From NCBI GenBank assembly GCA_007844125.1, contig CM017563.1, forward strand, positions 29,064,094 through 29,128,093: 64,000 bases of DNA. Reading direction: 5' to 3'. Shown here in pieces: positions 1 to 11,462 of this stretch (positions are counted from its first letter, which is position 1; the number at the start of each line of letters is the position of its first letter). Made by a program: the position numbers and the translations under genes. The notes beneath the pieces were generated by a model. That model saw only the letters and a program-made list of their open reading frames with translations, was not told the DNA's origin and ran no database searches. Source of the stretch: Sinonovacula constricta. Taxonomy: Eukaryota; Mollusca; Bivalvia; Cardiida; Solecurtidae.

Positions 1-848
1 ACCATGGAAGGCGACAGACTTAGTTTTCTACTAAAGTCTGTCTACGATGTGCTTCCAAGCCCAACAAATCGTAAGACTTTGGGCCTATCCGAGAATCCAA
101 ACTGCAAACTCTGTGGCCGCCCAGCGAACCTGGAGCATGTGCTGAGTTGTGCAGGACAGCCTTGTCAAATGGCAGGTACAGATGGCGCCACGACAAGTTA
201 CTGTCATCCATAGCAGAACACATAGACCCGGCAAGACGTGTACAGAAGACAGTCAGCAAAGGCCCTTTACTCATTTCCTTTGTCAAAGCAGGGCAAGAGG
301 GCAAAGGAGCAAAAGGTTCGGGAGGAATCCTAGGCACTGCCAGTGACTGGAAACTGGAGGTAAAACTGAAGAGCCAACTTAAATTTCCACAAGAGATCAC
401 CGTGACCGACCTGAGATCAGACATGGTTATGCGGTCACTTTCAACCAAACAAGTAGCCTTGGTTAAACTGACAGTACCATGGGAAGAGAGAATTGAGGAG
501 AGCTTCGAAAGAAATCTCACAAAGTATCAGGCCCTCACAAAGAGTTGTGTTGAAAGAGGTAGGAAGGTATGGTGTTTTCCAGTGGACGTAGGCTGCAGAT
601 GATTTCCAGCCCAGTCACTGTGGCGCACTTTCAGCTGACTTGGGATAACTGGACAATCCCGGAAGAGAGCCTTATCGGCTATTGCCCGAGAAACAGAAGG
701 CGAAAAAGGGAGGAACAGTGGGTTGGAGGCCACAGTGAAGAGAAGTAGTCAGCCACCAAAATTTGGCAGACGAGACAGAAGCATACTATCTCCAGGCCGG
801 AATCTGATCAACTCCGGTCGGCACACAATAGGAGGACGTTGTGGGTAA
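1..848 (+). mobile_element. 3' end of a decayed non-LTR retrotransposon (LINE ORF2 C-terminus)
   Basis: The first frame (from position 4) encodes a reverse-transcriptase-proximal tail with a cysteine/histidine cluster, CKLCG...LEHVLSC, of the kind found at the C-terminus of LINE ORF2 proteins. Near 147-150 one base is missing. The sense continues in frame 3 with CRTALSNGRYRWRHDKLL and runs to an in-frame TGA at 600-602. A second TGA lies at 636-638, and frame 3 can be followed to a TAA at 846-848, giving a basic, Arg/Gly-rich end (GRHTIGGRCG). The element therefore carries one frameshift and two premature stops and cannot make the protein. Its 5' part, including the catalytic RT domain, lies outside the window. 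This type of tail is common in aquatic-animal genomes; the clade assignment (jockey-like or related) is inference. The open frame on the opposite strand at 20-520 is a shadow. Confidence 0.75.
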
Positions 849-1264
849 GTGCCGAAACGTCCGATGAATGTGGCACCCACCTGATGATGGAGATAGTAGC
901 AGCATTTAATGCTGTATCTTACAACTAACCGGCATTTGGTAGGAAGCACTGAACGTTTAAGTAGATCTAAATATTGTTTCATATTTTGTTATATTAGCAG
1001 ATACTTGTTTATGCTGAATCCGGAGGTAAAGCGTTTGTTAAACTAAACATACATTATTCGGACACCTGATATTTTTCCAATATTCTTTGGAACCGATTGA
1101 TGCTGCCCCGGTTATTACCGGGACACAGAAAAAATATATCATATGTAGCACAAAAAGCTCAGTTTACATACACTGTCACGTGTTGCTTTGCTTATATTAT
1201 TTGAATCTCCACAAACAAGGTATGTCATGTTAAACTATAAGCACCGGTCTCACTGAAAAAAGGA
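849..1264. other. no gene seen; LINE 3' flank and A+T-rich DNA
   Basis: The first 140 bases may still be the 3' untranslated end of the LINE, because they are less A+T rich than what follows. No poly-A tail or target-site duplication could be identified. Nothing else stands out. Confidence 0.4.
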
Positions 1265-1570
1265 TGATTTGCGAATGAATTGCGTATAGACATTAAAAAA
1301 ATGGGCATTCGTTGTCATCCGCAATAGAATTTACAAAAAGTTACGAATTTTCCGCAATAGTGTGCGAACAAGAACATTATAAATTACGGAAACACCAATT
1401 ATGTATTGCGAATGAATCACGAATAAGAGATGATAGCACTGCGAATGTCCCAAAAAGTGTAATCTTGACGAATGGATTGCGAACATCACTAATATAAACC
1501 GGGTATATTGTGAATGGATACCGGATATATTGCGGAAGTAGCGCGAGCATCACGAATATATACCGGTCGT
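1265..1570. repeat. degenerate short tandem repeat (GCGAATG-like)
   Basis: The motif GCGAATG or GCGAACATCAC, with variants, recurs at about 1272, 1409, 1441, 1468, 1480, 1511 and 1540. The end of the block repeats a longer piece, with CATCACTAATATAAACCGG near 1485 resembling CATCACGAATATATACCGG near 1545. It looks like a strongly decayed minisatellite. No function is evident. Confidence 0.45.
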
Positions 1571-1965
1571 TTAACCAATTCATCAAACATTAGGGGCATT
1601 CTCATGAAGTTGTGAAAGGCAAGGAGGTCTTCATTGCGCAGCTCTACCATCAGCAGGTCCACTTTTCTGCCAATCTATAGTAAAACCCAGACAGCTCTTT
1701 CTTGTCTTCTTCGCGTTCTTCTCCGCCTTGATTTGACTTGAACCAGTTGATTGTTATGCTTTTGTATGGCAGCAAATTGGAATCAATTAATATAGCTATA
1801 AACAATTGACTATCATTCGTAAGTTGACTCTGTTGTCGTGATTGCCAATAGAGATCTGTTCTGTATTGCGGGGCGTACACAAGGTGAGAATTAACTGTGG
1901 CATCACCTATTGAAATGCTTTGGAGCTGAAATATTAGTTCCAAATTAGTCGTTGATGTATCACCT

Positions 1966-2070
1966 CCATAGCGCAGTGGTAAGCGCATCTGACTGGTGAT
2001 ACAGAAGGTCGTTGCTTCGAATCCCACCAGTGCTACCCGTGGGTGCTGTCCGATTCGAGGCTTAACGAGG
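1966..2070 (+). repeat. tRNA-derived SINE head (family B)
   Basis: A Pol III A box, TAGCGCAGTGGTAAGCGC (1969-1986), is followed 45 bases later by a B box, GCTTCGAATCC (2014-2024), with one mismatch to GGTTCGAATCC. The order and spacing are those of a tRNA gene, but stems pair poorly and the element runs straight into minisatellite DNA. I therefore read it as a SINE head and not a functional tRNA. No second copy of this head is seen in the window. Confidence 0.6.
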
Positions 2071-2074
2071 TAAG

Positions 2075-2765
2075 CGTGGGTGTGAGAATAAGTGAGAGAG
2101 TAAGAGTAGAGTGAGCAAAGGTGTGGAAGTGGGTATGGGTGTGGTGTAAATGTGAATGTGAGGGTGGTGTGAATGTGGGTGTAATAGTGGGTGTGTTGTG
2201 GACGTGGGTGTGAGAGTAAGAGTAGAGTGAGCAAGTGTGCGGGAGTGGCTATGGGTGTGATAGTGGGTGTGGTGTACATGTGATTGTGAGGGTAAGAGTA
2301 GAGTGAGCAAGTGTGCGGGAGTGGCTATGGGTGTGATAGTGGGTGTGGTGTACATGTGATTGTGAGGGTAAGAGTAGAGTGGCTATGGGTGTGATAGTGG
2401 GTGTGGTGTACATGTGATTCTGAGGGTAAGAGTAGAGTGGCTATGGGTGTGATAGTGGGTGTGGTGTACATGTGATTGTGAGGGTAAGAGTAGAGTGGGT
2501 ATGGGTGTGAAAGTGAGTGTTGTGAATGTGGGTGTAAGAGTAGAGTGGGTATGGGTGTGAAAGTGAGTGTTGTGATTATGAGGGTAATAGTAGAGTGGGT
2601 ATGGGTGTGAAAGTGAGTGTTGTGAATGTGAGAGTAAGAATAGAGTGGTCTAAGGTGTGGCCATATGGGTGTGAGATTGGGTGTGGTGTGAAAGTGAATA
2701 AGAGAGTAGTGTTATGATGAGAGTGGGTGTTGTGTAAATAAGTGAGGTCTGAACATGGGAAAGTT
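2075..2765. repeat. G/T-rich minisatellite, 58- and 76-bp units
   Basis: Units contain GGGTAAGAGTAGAGT, GGCTATGGGTGTGATAGTGG and GTGGTGTACATG. GTACATG recurs at 2274, 2350, 2408 and 2466, giving steps of 76, 58 and 58. The 76-bp unit has an 18-bp insertion (GAGCAAGTGTGCGGGAGT). The plus strand is almost free of C. The open frames on the minus strand here (Thr/His/Pro-rich) are products of the repeat, not genes. Confidence 0.85.
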
Positions 2766-2789
2766 GGTGGATGTGACAGTAGGTGTGAG

Positions 2790-4115
2790 CGGTACTCCTA
2801 CATTCACAACCACGTTCCTACTGTCTCAATCTCACTTCCATACCCACACTTACTGTCACGATTACATCACAACCACAATCTCACTATTATTTCAACAGTC
2901 AAACTCAAACCTTTATTCTTATTCACACTCCCCTTCTTATTCCTACATTCACACCCACAGACTTACTCTTACTCCAAGTTTTACGTCCATAATCCCACTC
3001 TTATTATCACAATAAGTTCCACTCATACTCCTACTTTCACAACCACACTCCCACTCTTAAATTTAGAACCACACTACCACTCTTTCTCCTAATTGTCCAT
3101 CCGTATTTCATATTACTTTCACTTGCACACCTACATTCACCAGCTTTTCCCCTACACCTCCACTTGCACTTCTACGTTCAAACCCACACTTCCACTTGCG
3201 CTCCAACTTTCACACCCCACACTTCCACTTGCATTCCTACTTTCACACCCACACTTCCACTTGCACTCTTACTTTCACACCCCACACTTCCACTTGCACT
3301 CTTACTTTCACACCCCACACTTCTACTTGCACTCTTACTTTCACACCCCACTCTTCCACTTGCACTCTTACTTTTACACCCCACACTTCCACTTGCACCC
3401 TCCCCCTTTCACACCCCACTTCCACTTGCACACCCACATTCACCACCTTTTCCCCTACTTTCACACCCACACTTCCACTTGCACTCCAACTTTGACACCC
3501 ACACTTCCACTTGCACTCCAACTTTCACACCCACACTTCCACTTGCACTCCCACTTTCACACCCCACTTCTACTTGCACTCCCACTTTCACAACCACACT
3601 TCCACTTGCACGCCAACTTTCACAACCACACTTCCACTTGCACTCCCACTTTCACAGCAACACTTCCACTTGCACTCCAACTTTCACACCAACACTTCCA
3701 CTTGCGCTCCAACTTTTACACCGACACTTCCACTTGCACTCCTACTTTCACACCCCACACTTCTACTTGCACTCTTACCTTCACACCCCACACTTCCACT
3801 TGCACACCCACATTCACCACCTTTTCCCCTACTTTCACACCCACACTTCCACTTGCACTTCAACTTTCACACCCACACTTCCACTTGCACTCCAACTTTT
3901 ACACCCACACTTCCACTTGCACTCTAACTTTCACACACACACTTCCACTTGCACTCCCACTTTCACACCCCACTTCTATTTGCACTCCTACTTTGAAACA
4001 CCACACTTTCACTTGCGCTCCCACTTTCACACCCCAGTTCTATTTGCACTCCCACGTTCACACCTACACTTTCACTTGCACTTCTATTTTTACACCCCAC
4101 TCTTTTACCATCCGC
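2790..4115. repeat. C-rich minisatellite, 32/33-bp units, strand-inverted relative to the block before it
   Basis: From about 3125 a 32-33 bp unit containing CACTTCCACTTGCACTC and ACTTTCACACCC repeats about 30 times; ACTTCCACTT starts at 3188, 3221, 3253 and 3286. From 2790 to 3125 the sequence has the same base composition but no regular register. The plus strand is nearly G-free, the mirror image of 2075-2765. All frames stay open because units of 32 and 33 alternate and few stops exist, so frames of 358, 325 and 138 codons (His/Thr/Leu/Ser/Pro-rich) arise. I judge these to be artefacts. Confidence 0.88.
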
Positions 4116-4139
4116 ACCTTTCATACACACACATATATT

Positions 4140-5000
4140 AATTATATGTTGCACACATCCTCTTTTTGAAACATTTCAAAACACTCCTGAAAGCTTTAGC
4201 TTAACGCTTTATATATTTTATGCATTATCCGAACGGTTTTATCAAGTAGCTACTGTTCTAAAGCCCTTTCAGTATTTATCGAGTTAGAAGAGCTTGAGGG
4301 AAAAAAGTTGTTACATTTTATCTCAATTCATTGATAAAACACTTCATATCGAGACAAAGAAAACCACATTACGCCTCGTTCTAATTACGTTTGGATAAAT
4401 AATGTTTTGAATTATGCGAATCTGTTTTGTGTTCAAACAAAACCAAACGTAATCAGTGCCACTTGCCTGATTTTTAGAATTTTTCCGGATATACAAAAGC
4501 ATCACATGACATGATCAGTATAACAGATGATGGTGGAGCTAAGGTGGACAATGCCAGATAAATCCCGTCAGACAGAAACTGTGACGTTCGTTCATTTACC
4601 CATGCTTTTCAACGCAGAATGGTGTATAGATACGGCTATCGACACAAATGAAACAAGTAAAACCTATTCTGCAATATAACCGAGTGTTCGGCGTGTTAGC
4701 CACAAGCTGTCTTTCATGCAACATATGTCCTACAATAGTTCTATTACATTAATATAATACTAAACCTCTATTTTTCATGTATAAAATCTCACACAAAATA
4801 AAACCGCTCATAAATTTGACAGCAATTTGTAGCTTTACCAACAGTCAAACAATGTCGCTTGAACACAATAAACGAAATTCTGGGCCTTAAAATCATTGTT
4901 GATTTGAAATCCTATAATTAGTCATTCACGAAATGGGTGATAAAAGAATAAACCAGCAAAATGCTGTGCCTCTTTAATATCTAGAATAAAAAAGATTTAA
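4140..5000. other. no gene seen; A+T-rich intergenic DNA
   Basis: There is no coding signal. A short piece at about 4500-4545 (ATCACATGACATGATCAGTA) resembles 18,511-18,535 (ATCACATGATCAGAGTAAC) and may be a remnant of an interspersed repeat. Confidence 0.35.
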
Positions 5001-5004
5001 TACT

Positions 5005-5480
5005 ATATGACAAAGTCCTATGAGCATTGCAACAAATACCAAAATTTGATAAGGCACTGGATGAATGTAAAAGAACAAATATGTGATGAGTCATTTCACA
5101 AAAAGAGCAAGCCCGACAGTTACCGCTTTGGAACGGTCAGTTGGCAATATGGACCGACTGCGGTGCTTAAACGGTTTTACAGAGTTCAAACCTGCACTTC
5201 CTGGGGGTTTTCTTAAGTGCAAGCAACGAAAGGAAAAACGATCTATTTGAATAACAATGTCCAAGCGCTGACGTCTTCTTTGATAAGATTTATGACGAAA
5301 GTAGTGACGCCTTTGAAAAAATAATGTCCACATAGTATTTAGAAGAGAGAGACCCGACAGTTACAGCCTTGGAACGGTATGTACAGTATCTTCCTTGTGT
5401 ACTATACAGTATAAAGGCCGACCTGTCTATTTTTTCACGACCTGGCATAATGACAAATTTAAGCAGACATTTCTTATCCT
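5005..5480 (+). repeat. interspersed repeat R1, copy 1
   Basis: Positions 5007-5130 match 54,953-55,110 in order: ATGACAAAGTCC(T/C)ATGAGCATTGCAACA, then GTGATGA(G/A)TCATTT(C/A)ACAAAAA, then the core CAGTTACCGC...GGAACGGT. The core recurs in altered form at about 5355-5380. A further block at about 5449-5472 (ATGACAAATTTAAGCAGACATTT) is seen again near 19,381. The open frame at 5007-5216 lies wholly inside the repeat. No transposon protein is recognisable. Confidence 0.6.
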
Positions 5481-5661
5481 AGCATTGCATAGCACTCATT
5501 AGTGATATATCTTGGCACCGGAGACAATGAATAAACGACTAATACCTCCGTTACATCCGTAAAGACATTGCTTTATCCAGGAAAAGAAAAGTTTATAATA
5601 CATTGCAAACTCTTAGAACAGTGATAACCTACTTAGGACATACTTACAGGCCGCAGCGAAG

Positions 5662-5850
5662 TACTGTGCGACCATTTGCTGAGATAAGTGTGGGCAACTC
5701 CTTCCCTGTATACTGTGCGACCATTTCCTACTGTTTGCTTAGTTCACCATGGACGATTCCTTCCTTGTCTACTGTGCGACATATTCCTACAATTGCTGAG
5801 GTTGACAATTTCTTCTTTGTCTCATGCACGACCATTTCCTACTATTTCAG
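5662..5850. repeat. four-copy imperfect tandem repeat, about 49-59 bp
   Basis: The motif TACTGTGCGACCATTTCCTA begins at 5662, 5711, 5770 and, degenerate, 5822 (steps 49, 59, 52). Each is followed by a variable T/C-rich stretch. The 154-codon frame at 5688-6152 starts inside it and is unlike any family I know. Confidence 0.55.
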
Positions 5851-6302
5851 ATATTATATATATACATAAATATACATACATATATATATATAATAGCTGC
5901 AATAGTCGATCATGGCTGATACTTTATCCGGTATTTCCGTTAAACAAGCCGAAAGTAAACAGTGTCGTCGGTATTTTTCCGAGCCGAGGCGAATTCTTAA
6001 ATTGTGCTATTCCGTCCTACGAGTTAATAATCTTTTTCTTTCCTTCCGAAAAAGACAAAGCTGGCAATGTTCTCTTTCGAGTCGAGCTTCCTTTGTCCAC
6101 CATTGTTATTTTCGAATTCGTGGACGAAGAAAGAGAAAGTAAAGATGAATAACTATTGACGAACGGCCATTATACATGTCCTTTTTTGGATCTGAAACGT
6201 TACTTGCATTTAATTGTCGATAAAATAAGACTTTGATTAAAGGGCAATTTGTCTTTTCATCAATATGTCTCGTTCGCTAAATAATCGTCATACGTTTCAT
6301 TT

Positions 6303-6513
6303 TCTAATAGCTCAGGTTTTAGAGCGTCGGCTTGCGGATCGGGAGGTCGTTGGTTCAAACCCCGGCCGGGTCAAACCAAAGACTTTAAAGTTGGTAGTAG
6401 TGGCTTCCCTCCTTACGCTCGGACTAAGGGGACAGCATTACGCCTGACTCGTCAGCCGGGTTCAGTCCCTGGGAACCTCATAAGTGCCCTTGTGCTATAT
6501 TGATAGAAATGTC
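6303..6513 (+). repeat. tRNA-derived SINE, family A, copy 1
   Basis: An A box (TAGCTCAGG...TAGAGC) and a B box (GGTTCAAACCC) head the element. The shared body GGGTCAAACCAAAGACTTTA and the tail CTCATAAGTGCCCTTGTGCT follow. It ends early, after ATAGAAATGTC, and lacks the terminal CGGCAAAAATGC...CCCATCCCAT seen in the copies at 19.1, 22.4 and 61.7 kb. The 60-codon frame here is part of the SINE. Confidence 0.8.
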
Positions 6514-7590
6514 CCATAATAATCTCGTTTATCATCTAAATTCTATTTTTAATTGAAGAAGGGACTTGCTTATTATTCTTGCGATATTATCTGTTGCACT
6601 TTCAATATTTTCCCTAAACATTTGCAAAACATACGCACAATCCCATCATTATCACTTCAGTGATCTGCTCCCAAAATAATTCCATGTTATCAAGTAGATT
6701 GTGTTGGTTATCATCTGTCAATAAAAGCCACATGATTTGTCTAAGAAATTGTTAAAAAATGAATATGTATGCTTCAATCTACCGCTATTCAAATGTATGT
6801 ATATTTGATGAAAGCAATGATAAAGCTGTCGTCTTTTAGCGAAAGATGATAAAACTGCTTAACAAGATGCGTTTATAGAAATTGTGGTTTTTGTTGAAGG
6901 AACTTTAATTATGATTCATCAATCAATGGTTTATCATTTCGGCATTTGTCGAACGTCACACATTGTTTTTATTTATAAAAACAGACTGAGGTATAGAGAT
7001 AATAAACAGTTAAAAAGATAAAGGTATGATTTCAACAACTGACAGCCTGCCAATAGTGATAATTTATCAAGAAGTTATGTCATTAACAAATTGATTGAAC
7101 GGTTTAAGTTGAAGAGTTTTTCAATCCGCAGAATGTAAAGTGTACAAATGTGTCTACAATTTCAATTAGAAATGTGCTGATTTAATTTCAGTTTATCAAT
7201 AAAACGAGATATCTTGTCTAAAGATTTTTTCTGCAGGAAATAATAAATCAGAACGTGACATCTGTTTCAGAAATATTCAACCGTTTTATTTGCACAAAGA
7301 AAGTTTCTATATTTTAAAATACAGGTATATTAAAATAATTAAAGAATATAATTATTACTCCCTTTCAGAACACATGTAAGACATTAATATGAAATTAATA
7401 CTTACTTTTAGAATAAATGCGCAACCTTAACGACTTATGCAAGAAGAAACTCTAGCGACGACAAATAAATGTTTATATGAACGTATTATACCCTTGTTAA
7501 GTTTTGAAATGACCAATTAACTTATGTTAAGACACAATATTAAAAGCATCGAACTCATACGCAAGCTTAAGGTGATTTATTATACAAAAA
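6514..7590. other. no gene seen; A+T-rich DNA
   Basis: No repeat, RNA gene or coding signal could be identified over this stretch. Confidence 0.4.
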
Positions 7591-7595
7591 ATATA

Positions 7596-7719
7596 CAATT
7601 ATTTACTTTCTAGCTGGTATATATGCTATGACATTGACAAAATAAATCGTTATTGACCGGGGCGAGATTTTTTTTGGTCAATATCACAGCATATTTTCCA
7701 GCTAATAATTAAATAACTG
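7596..7719. repeat. imperfect inverted repeat, 43-bp arms (possible MITE or cruciform)
   Basis: The left arm 7596-7638 (CAATTATTT...TAGCTGG...ATATGCTATGACATTGAC) is the reverse complement of the right arm 7677-7719 (GTCAATATCACAGCATATT...CCAGCTA...AAATAACTG), with scattered mismatches. The loop of about 38 bp includes GACCGGGGCGAG. A nested pairing, TATTGACC with GGTCAATA, is also possible. No transposase or clear target duplication is seen. Confidence 0.6.
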
Positions 7720-8044
7720 TTTTATTACATGAACTATAAATAGTTAATAATAAATAGTTTTTATTTCTTTAATTATTATCAAAACTCAAATGCAAGAAAA
7801 TAGTTTACATTGTTTACTTCGTGAATAGTGTTCGTCTGGGACGAGTATCCCACAATGCGTACAATTCAAAGGAGCGTACAATTCTAAGGATTTTTTGTAG
7901 ATGCGAACTCATAATATTGATGGAAATTTCGCATTCTATTAATTAATAGACCGGTTAACATCAGCGGAAGTGGGTCAATATCTATATTTATTGATTCGAC
8001 TATTTTTTGGGTGTGACCAATCGTGTTGCGTCTATTTATAGTTC

Positions 8045-8131
8045 AAGTAATAAACACTAATGTTGAGCTCGATATTTACTTTTGCGGACCGCAAAACTAC
8101 ATATAGACCTCAACATTAGTATTTACTCGTT
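8045..8131. repeat. inverted repeat with a second palindrome at its centre
   Basis: The arm around TAAACACTAATGTTGAGCTC (8051-8070) pairs with GACCTCAACATTAGTATTTA (8106-8125) at 18 of 20 positions. The centre carries TTTTGCGGACCGCAAAA (8080-8096), itself an 8-bp palindrome with a one-base spacer. The flanking 8140-8330 is less A+T rich than its surroundings. Together with the 7.6-kb inverted repeat this may be one larger foldback or MITE insertion; that link is inference. Confidence 0.6.
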
Positions 8132-8683
8132 ATATTAATATGTATTATTCAAGGCTTCCAAAATATCCGAAGACATGGTTTGAAACAATCTCGCGTGTTT
8201 GCTACGTGAAGCCATGTTTGTTTACAATGCGCATGAAAAAATCGTCGTGAGAAGAGCAAAGGGGCACTTTTTTCGGAACCGCGCGTACGAAGCTCTCGAC
8301 CAATCAAAATGCTTCAAATTCATAGGGTATATAATATTTTCAAATATCTAAAATTAAGTAGCAAATCTCAATGACCCCTGTTGTTTTTTTTTTGGCTTTT
8401 TCGGTTGTTGTTTTTAACAACGATGGTCAATGTTGGCCAGGTCGAGTAAGATGACATAGAGGGTAACCCAACAACAATGTTTGCCAGGTCGAGTTACATG
8501 TAATGGAGGGTAAGCCAACTAACATGATTGTAAGGCCGAGTTACATGTGATAGAGGGTGACCCAACAACAATTTTTGACATGTCGAGCTAGATGTGTTGG
8601 GGGTAACCCAACAACAATGATTGAAAGGTCGAGCTAGATGTGATGGAGGGTAACCCAACAACAATGTTTGCCAGGTCGAGCTT

Positions 8684-9247
8684 GATGCAAAGGAGGGTAA
8701 CCCAACAACAATGTTTGCCAGGTCGAGCTAGATGTGATGGAGGGTAACCCAAGAACAATGTTTGCCAGGTCGAGCTAGATGTGATGGAGGGTAACCCAAT
8801 AAAAATGTTTGCCAGGTCGAGTTAGATGCAAAGGAGGGTAACCCAACAACAATGTTTGCCAGGTCGAGCTAGATGTGATTAAGGGTAACCCAACAACAAT
8901 GTTTGCCAGGTCGAGCTAGATGTAATGGAGGGTAACCCAATAAAAATGTTTGCCAGGTCGAGTTAGATGCAAAGGAGGGTAACCCAACAACAATGTTTGC
9001 CAGGTCGAGCTAGATGTGATTAAGGGTAACCCAACAACAATGTTTGCCAGGTCGAGCTAGATGTGATGGAGGGTAACCAAATAAAAATGTTTGCCAGGTC
9101 GAGTTAGATGCAAAGGAGGGTAACCCAACAACAATGTTTGCCAGGTCGATCTAGATGTGATTAAGGGTAACCCAACAACAATGTTTGCCAGGTCGAGCTA
9201 GATGTAATGGAGGGTAACCCAATAAAAATGTTTGCTAGGTCGAGTTA
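8684..9247. repeat. trimeric higher-order repeat, 141 bp, within the satellite
   Basis: GATGCAAAGG begins at 8684, 8825, 8966 and 9107, exactly 141 bp (3 x 47) apart. Between them the other two monomers carry GATGTGATTA and GATGT(G/A)ATGG in constant order, and the AATAAAAATG variant always precedes the GATGCAAAGG monomer from the second copy on. This is recent block amplification of a trimer. Confidence 0.85.
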
Positions 9248-9549
9248 GATGTAATGGAAGGTAACCCAACAACAATGTTGCAAGGTCGAGTTAGATGTAA
9301 TGGAAGGTAACCCAACAACAATGTTGCAAGGTCGATTTACTTGTGATGGCTGGTAACCCAACAAAAGTGTTTGCCAGGTCGAGTTACATGTAATGGAGGG
9401 TAACCCATCAAGAAGGTGGCAAGGTCGAGTTACATGTGATGGATGGTAACCCAACAACAATGTTGCAAGGTCGATTTACTTGTGATGGCTGGTAACCCAA
9501 CAACAGTGTTTGCCAGGTCGAGTTACATGTAATGGAGGGTAACCCAACA

Positions 9550-10101
9550 ACAATGTTGCAAGGTCGAATTAGATGTAATAGAGGGTAACCCAACAACAAT
9601 GTTACAAGGTCGTGTTAGATGTAAAGGAGGGTAACCCAACAACAATGTTGCAAGGTCGAATTAGATGTAAAAGAGGGTAACCCAACAACAATGTTGCAAG
9701 GTCGAATTAGATGTAATTGAGGGTAACCCAACAACAATGTTGCAAGGTCGAGTTAGATGTAATTGAGGGTAACCCAACAACAATGTTGCAAGGTCGAATT
9801 AGATGTAATTGAGGGTAACCCAACAACAATGTTGCAAGGTCGAATTAGATGTAATAGAGGGTAACCCAACAACAATGTTGCAAGGTCGTGTTAGATGTAA
9901 AGGAGGGTAACCCAACAACAATGTTGCAAGGTCGAATTAGATGTAAAAGAGGGTAACCCAACAACAATGTTGCAAGGTCGAATTAGATGTAATTGAGGGT
10001 AACCCAACAACAATGTTGCAAGGTCGAGTTACGTGTAATGGAGGGTAACTCAACAACAATGTTGCAAGGTCGAATTAGATGTAATAGAGGGTAATCCAAC
10101 A
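9550..10101. repeat. hexameric higher-order repeat, 276 bp, within the satellite
   Basis: The rare monomer start GGTCGTGTTAGATGTAAAGG has CGTGTT at 9611 and 9887, 276 bp (6 x 46) apart. The following monomers (AATTAGATGTAAAAG, then AATTAGATGTAATTG) also recur in order. The same rare monomer returns at 10,255 (368 bp = 8 x 46 later) and 10,485 (230 bp = 5 x 46 later). Confidence 0.7.
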
Positions 10102-11462
10102 ACAATGTTGCAAGGTCGAGTTAGATGTAACTGACGGTAACCCAACAACAATGTTGAAAGGTCGAGTTAGATGTAATAGAGGGTAACCCAACAACAATGT
10201 TGCAAGGTCATATAAGATGCACTAGAGGGTAACCCAACAACAATGTTGCAAGGTCGTGTTAGATGTAAAGGAGGGTACCCAAACAACAATGTTGCAAGGT
10301 CGAATTAGATGTAAGAGAGGGTAACCCAACAACAATGTTGCAAGGTCAAGTTAGATTTAAAAGAGGGTAACCCAACAACAATGTTGCAAGGTCGAGTTAG
10401 ATTTAAAAGAGGGTAACCCAACCACAATGTTGCAAGGTCGAATTAGATGTAAGAGAGGGTAACCCGACAACAATGTTGCAAGGTCGTGTTAGATGTAAAG
10501 GAGGGTAACCCAACAACAATGTTGCAAGGTCAAGTTAGATTTAAAAGAGGGTAACCCAACAACAATGTTGAAAGGTCGAATTAGATGTTATGGAGGGTAA
10601 CCCAACAATAATGTTGCAAGGTCAAGTTAGAATTAAAAGAGGGTAACCCAACAACAATGTTGAAAGGTCGAATTAGATGTTATGGAGGGTAACCCAACAA
10701 CAATGTTGCAAGGTCAAGTTAGATGTAAAGGAGGGTAACCCGACAACAATGTTGCAAGGTCAAGTTAGATGTAAAGGAGGGTAACCCGACAACAATGTTG
10801 CAAGGTCGAGTTAGATGTAAAAGAGGGTAACCCATCAACAATGTTGCAAGGTCAAGTTAGATTTAAAAGAGGGTAACCCAACAACAATGTTGCAAGGTCA
10901 AGTTAGATGTAAAGGAGGGTAACCCAACAACAATGTTGCAAGGTCAAGTTAGATGTAAAGGAGGGTAACCCAACAACAATGTTGCAAGGTCAAGTTAGAT
11001 TTAAAAGAGGGTAACCCAACAACAATGTTGAAAGGTCGAATTAGATGTTAAGGAGGGTAACCAAACAACAATGTTGCAAGGTCGAGTTAGATGTAATGCA
11101 GGGTAACCCAACAACAATGTTTGTCAGCTCGAGTTACATGTAATGGAGGGTAACCCAACAACAATGTTTGTCAGGTCGAGTTACATGTTATGGAGGGTAA
11201 CCCAACAGCAATGTTTGCCAGGTCGAGTAAGATGTAACGGAGGGTAACCCAACAACAATGTTTGCCAGATCGAGTTAGATGTAATGGAGGGTAACCCAAC
11301 AACAATGTTGAAAGGTCGAGTTACATGTAATGGAGGGTAACCCAACAACAATGTTGCAAGGTCGAGTTAGATGTAATGAAAGGTAACCCAACAACAATTA
11401 TGCAAGGTGGAGTTAGATGAAATGGAGAGTAACCCAACAACAATGTTTGTCAGGTCGAGTTA

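Noticed and set aside
1650..2279. A 209-codon minus-strand frame
   Set aside because: The N-terminal half is translated minisatellite and the middle is the SINE head; the rest resembles no family.
3093..4169. Frames of 358 and 325 codons, the longest in the window
   Set aside because: They are direct translations of the 32/33-bp C-rich minisatellite, with His/Thr/Leu/Ser/Pro repeats, and several frames are open at once.
5688..6152. A 154-codon plus frame
   Set aside because: It begins in a tandem repeat and crosses an AT microsatellite; no domain is recognised.
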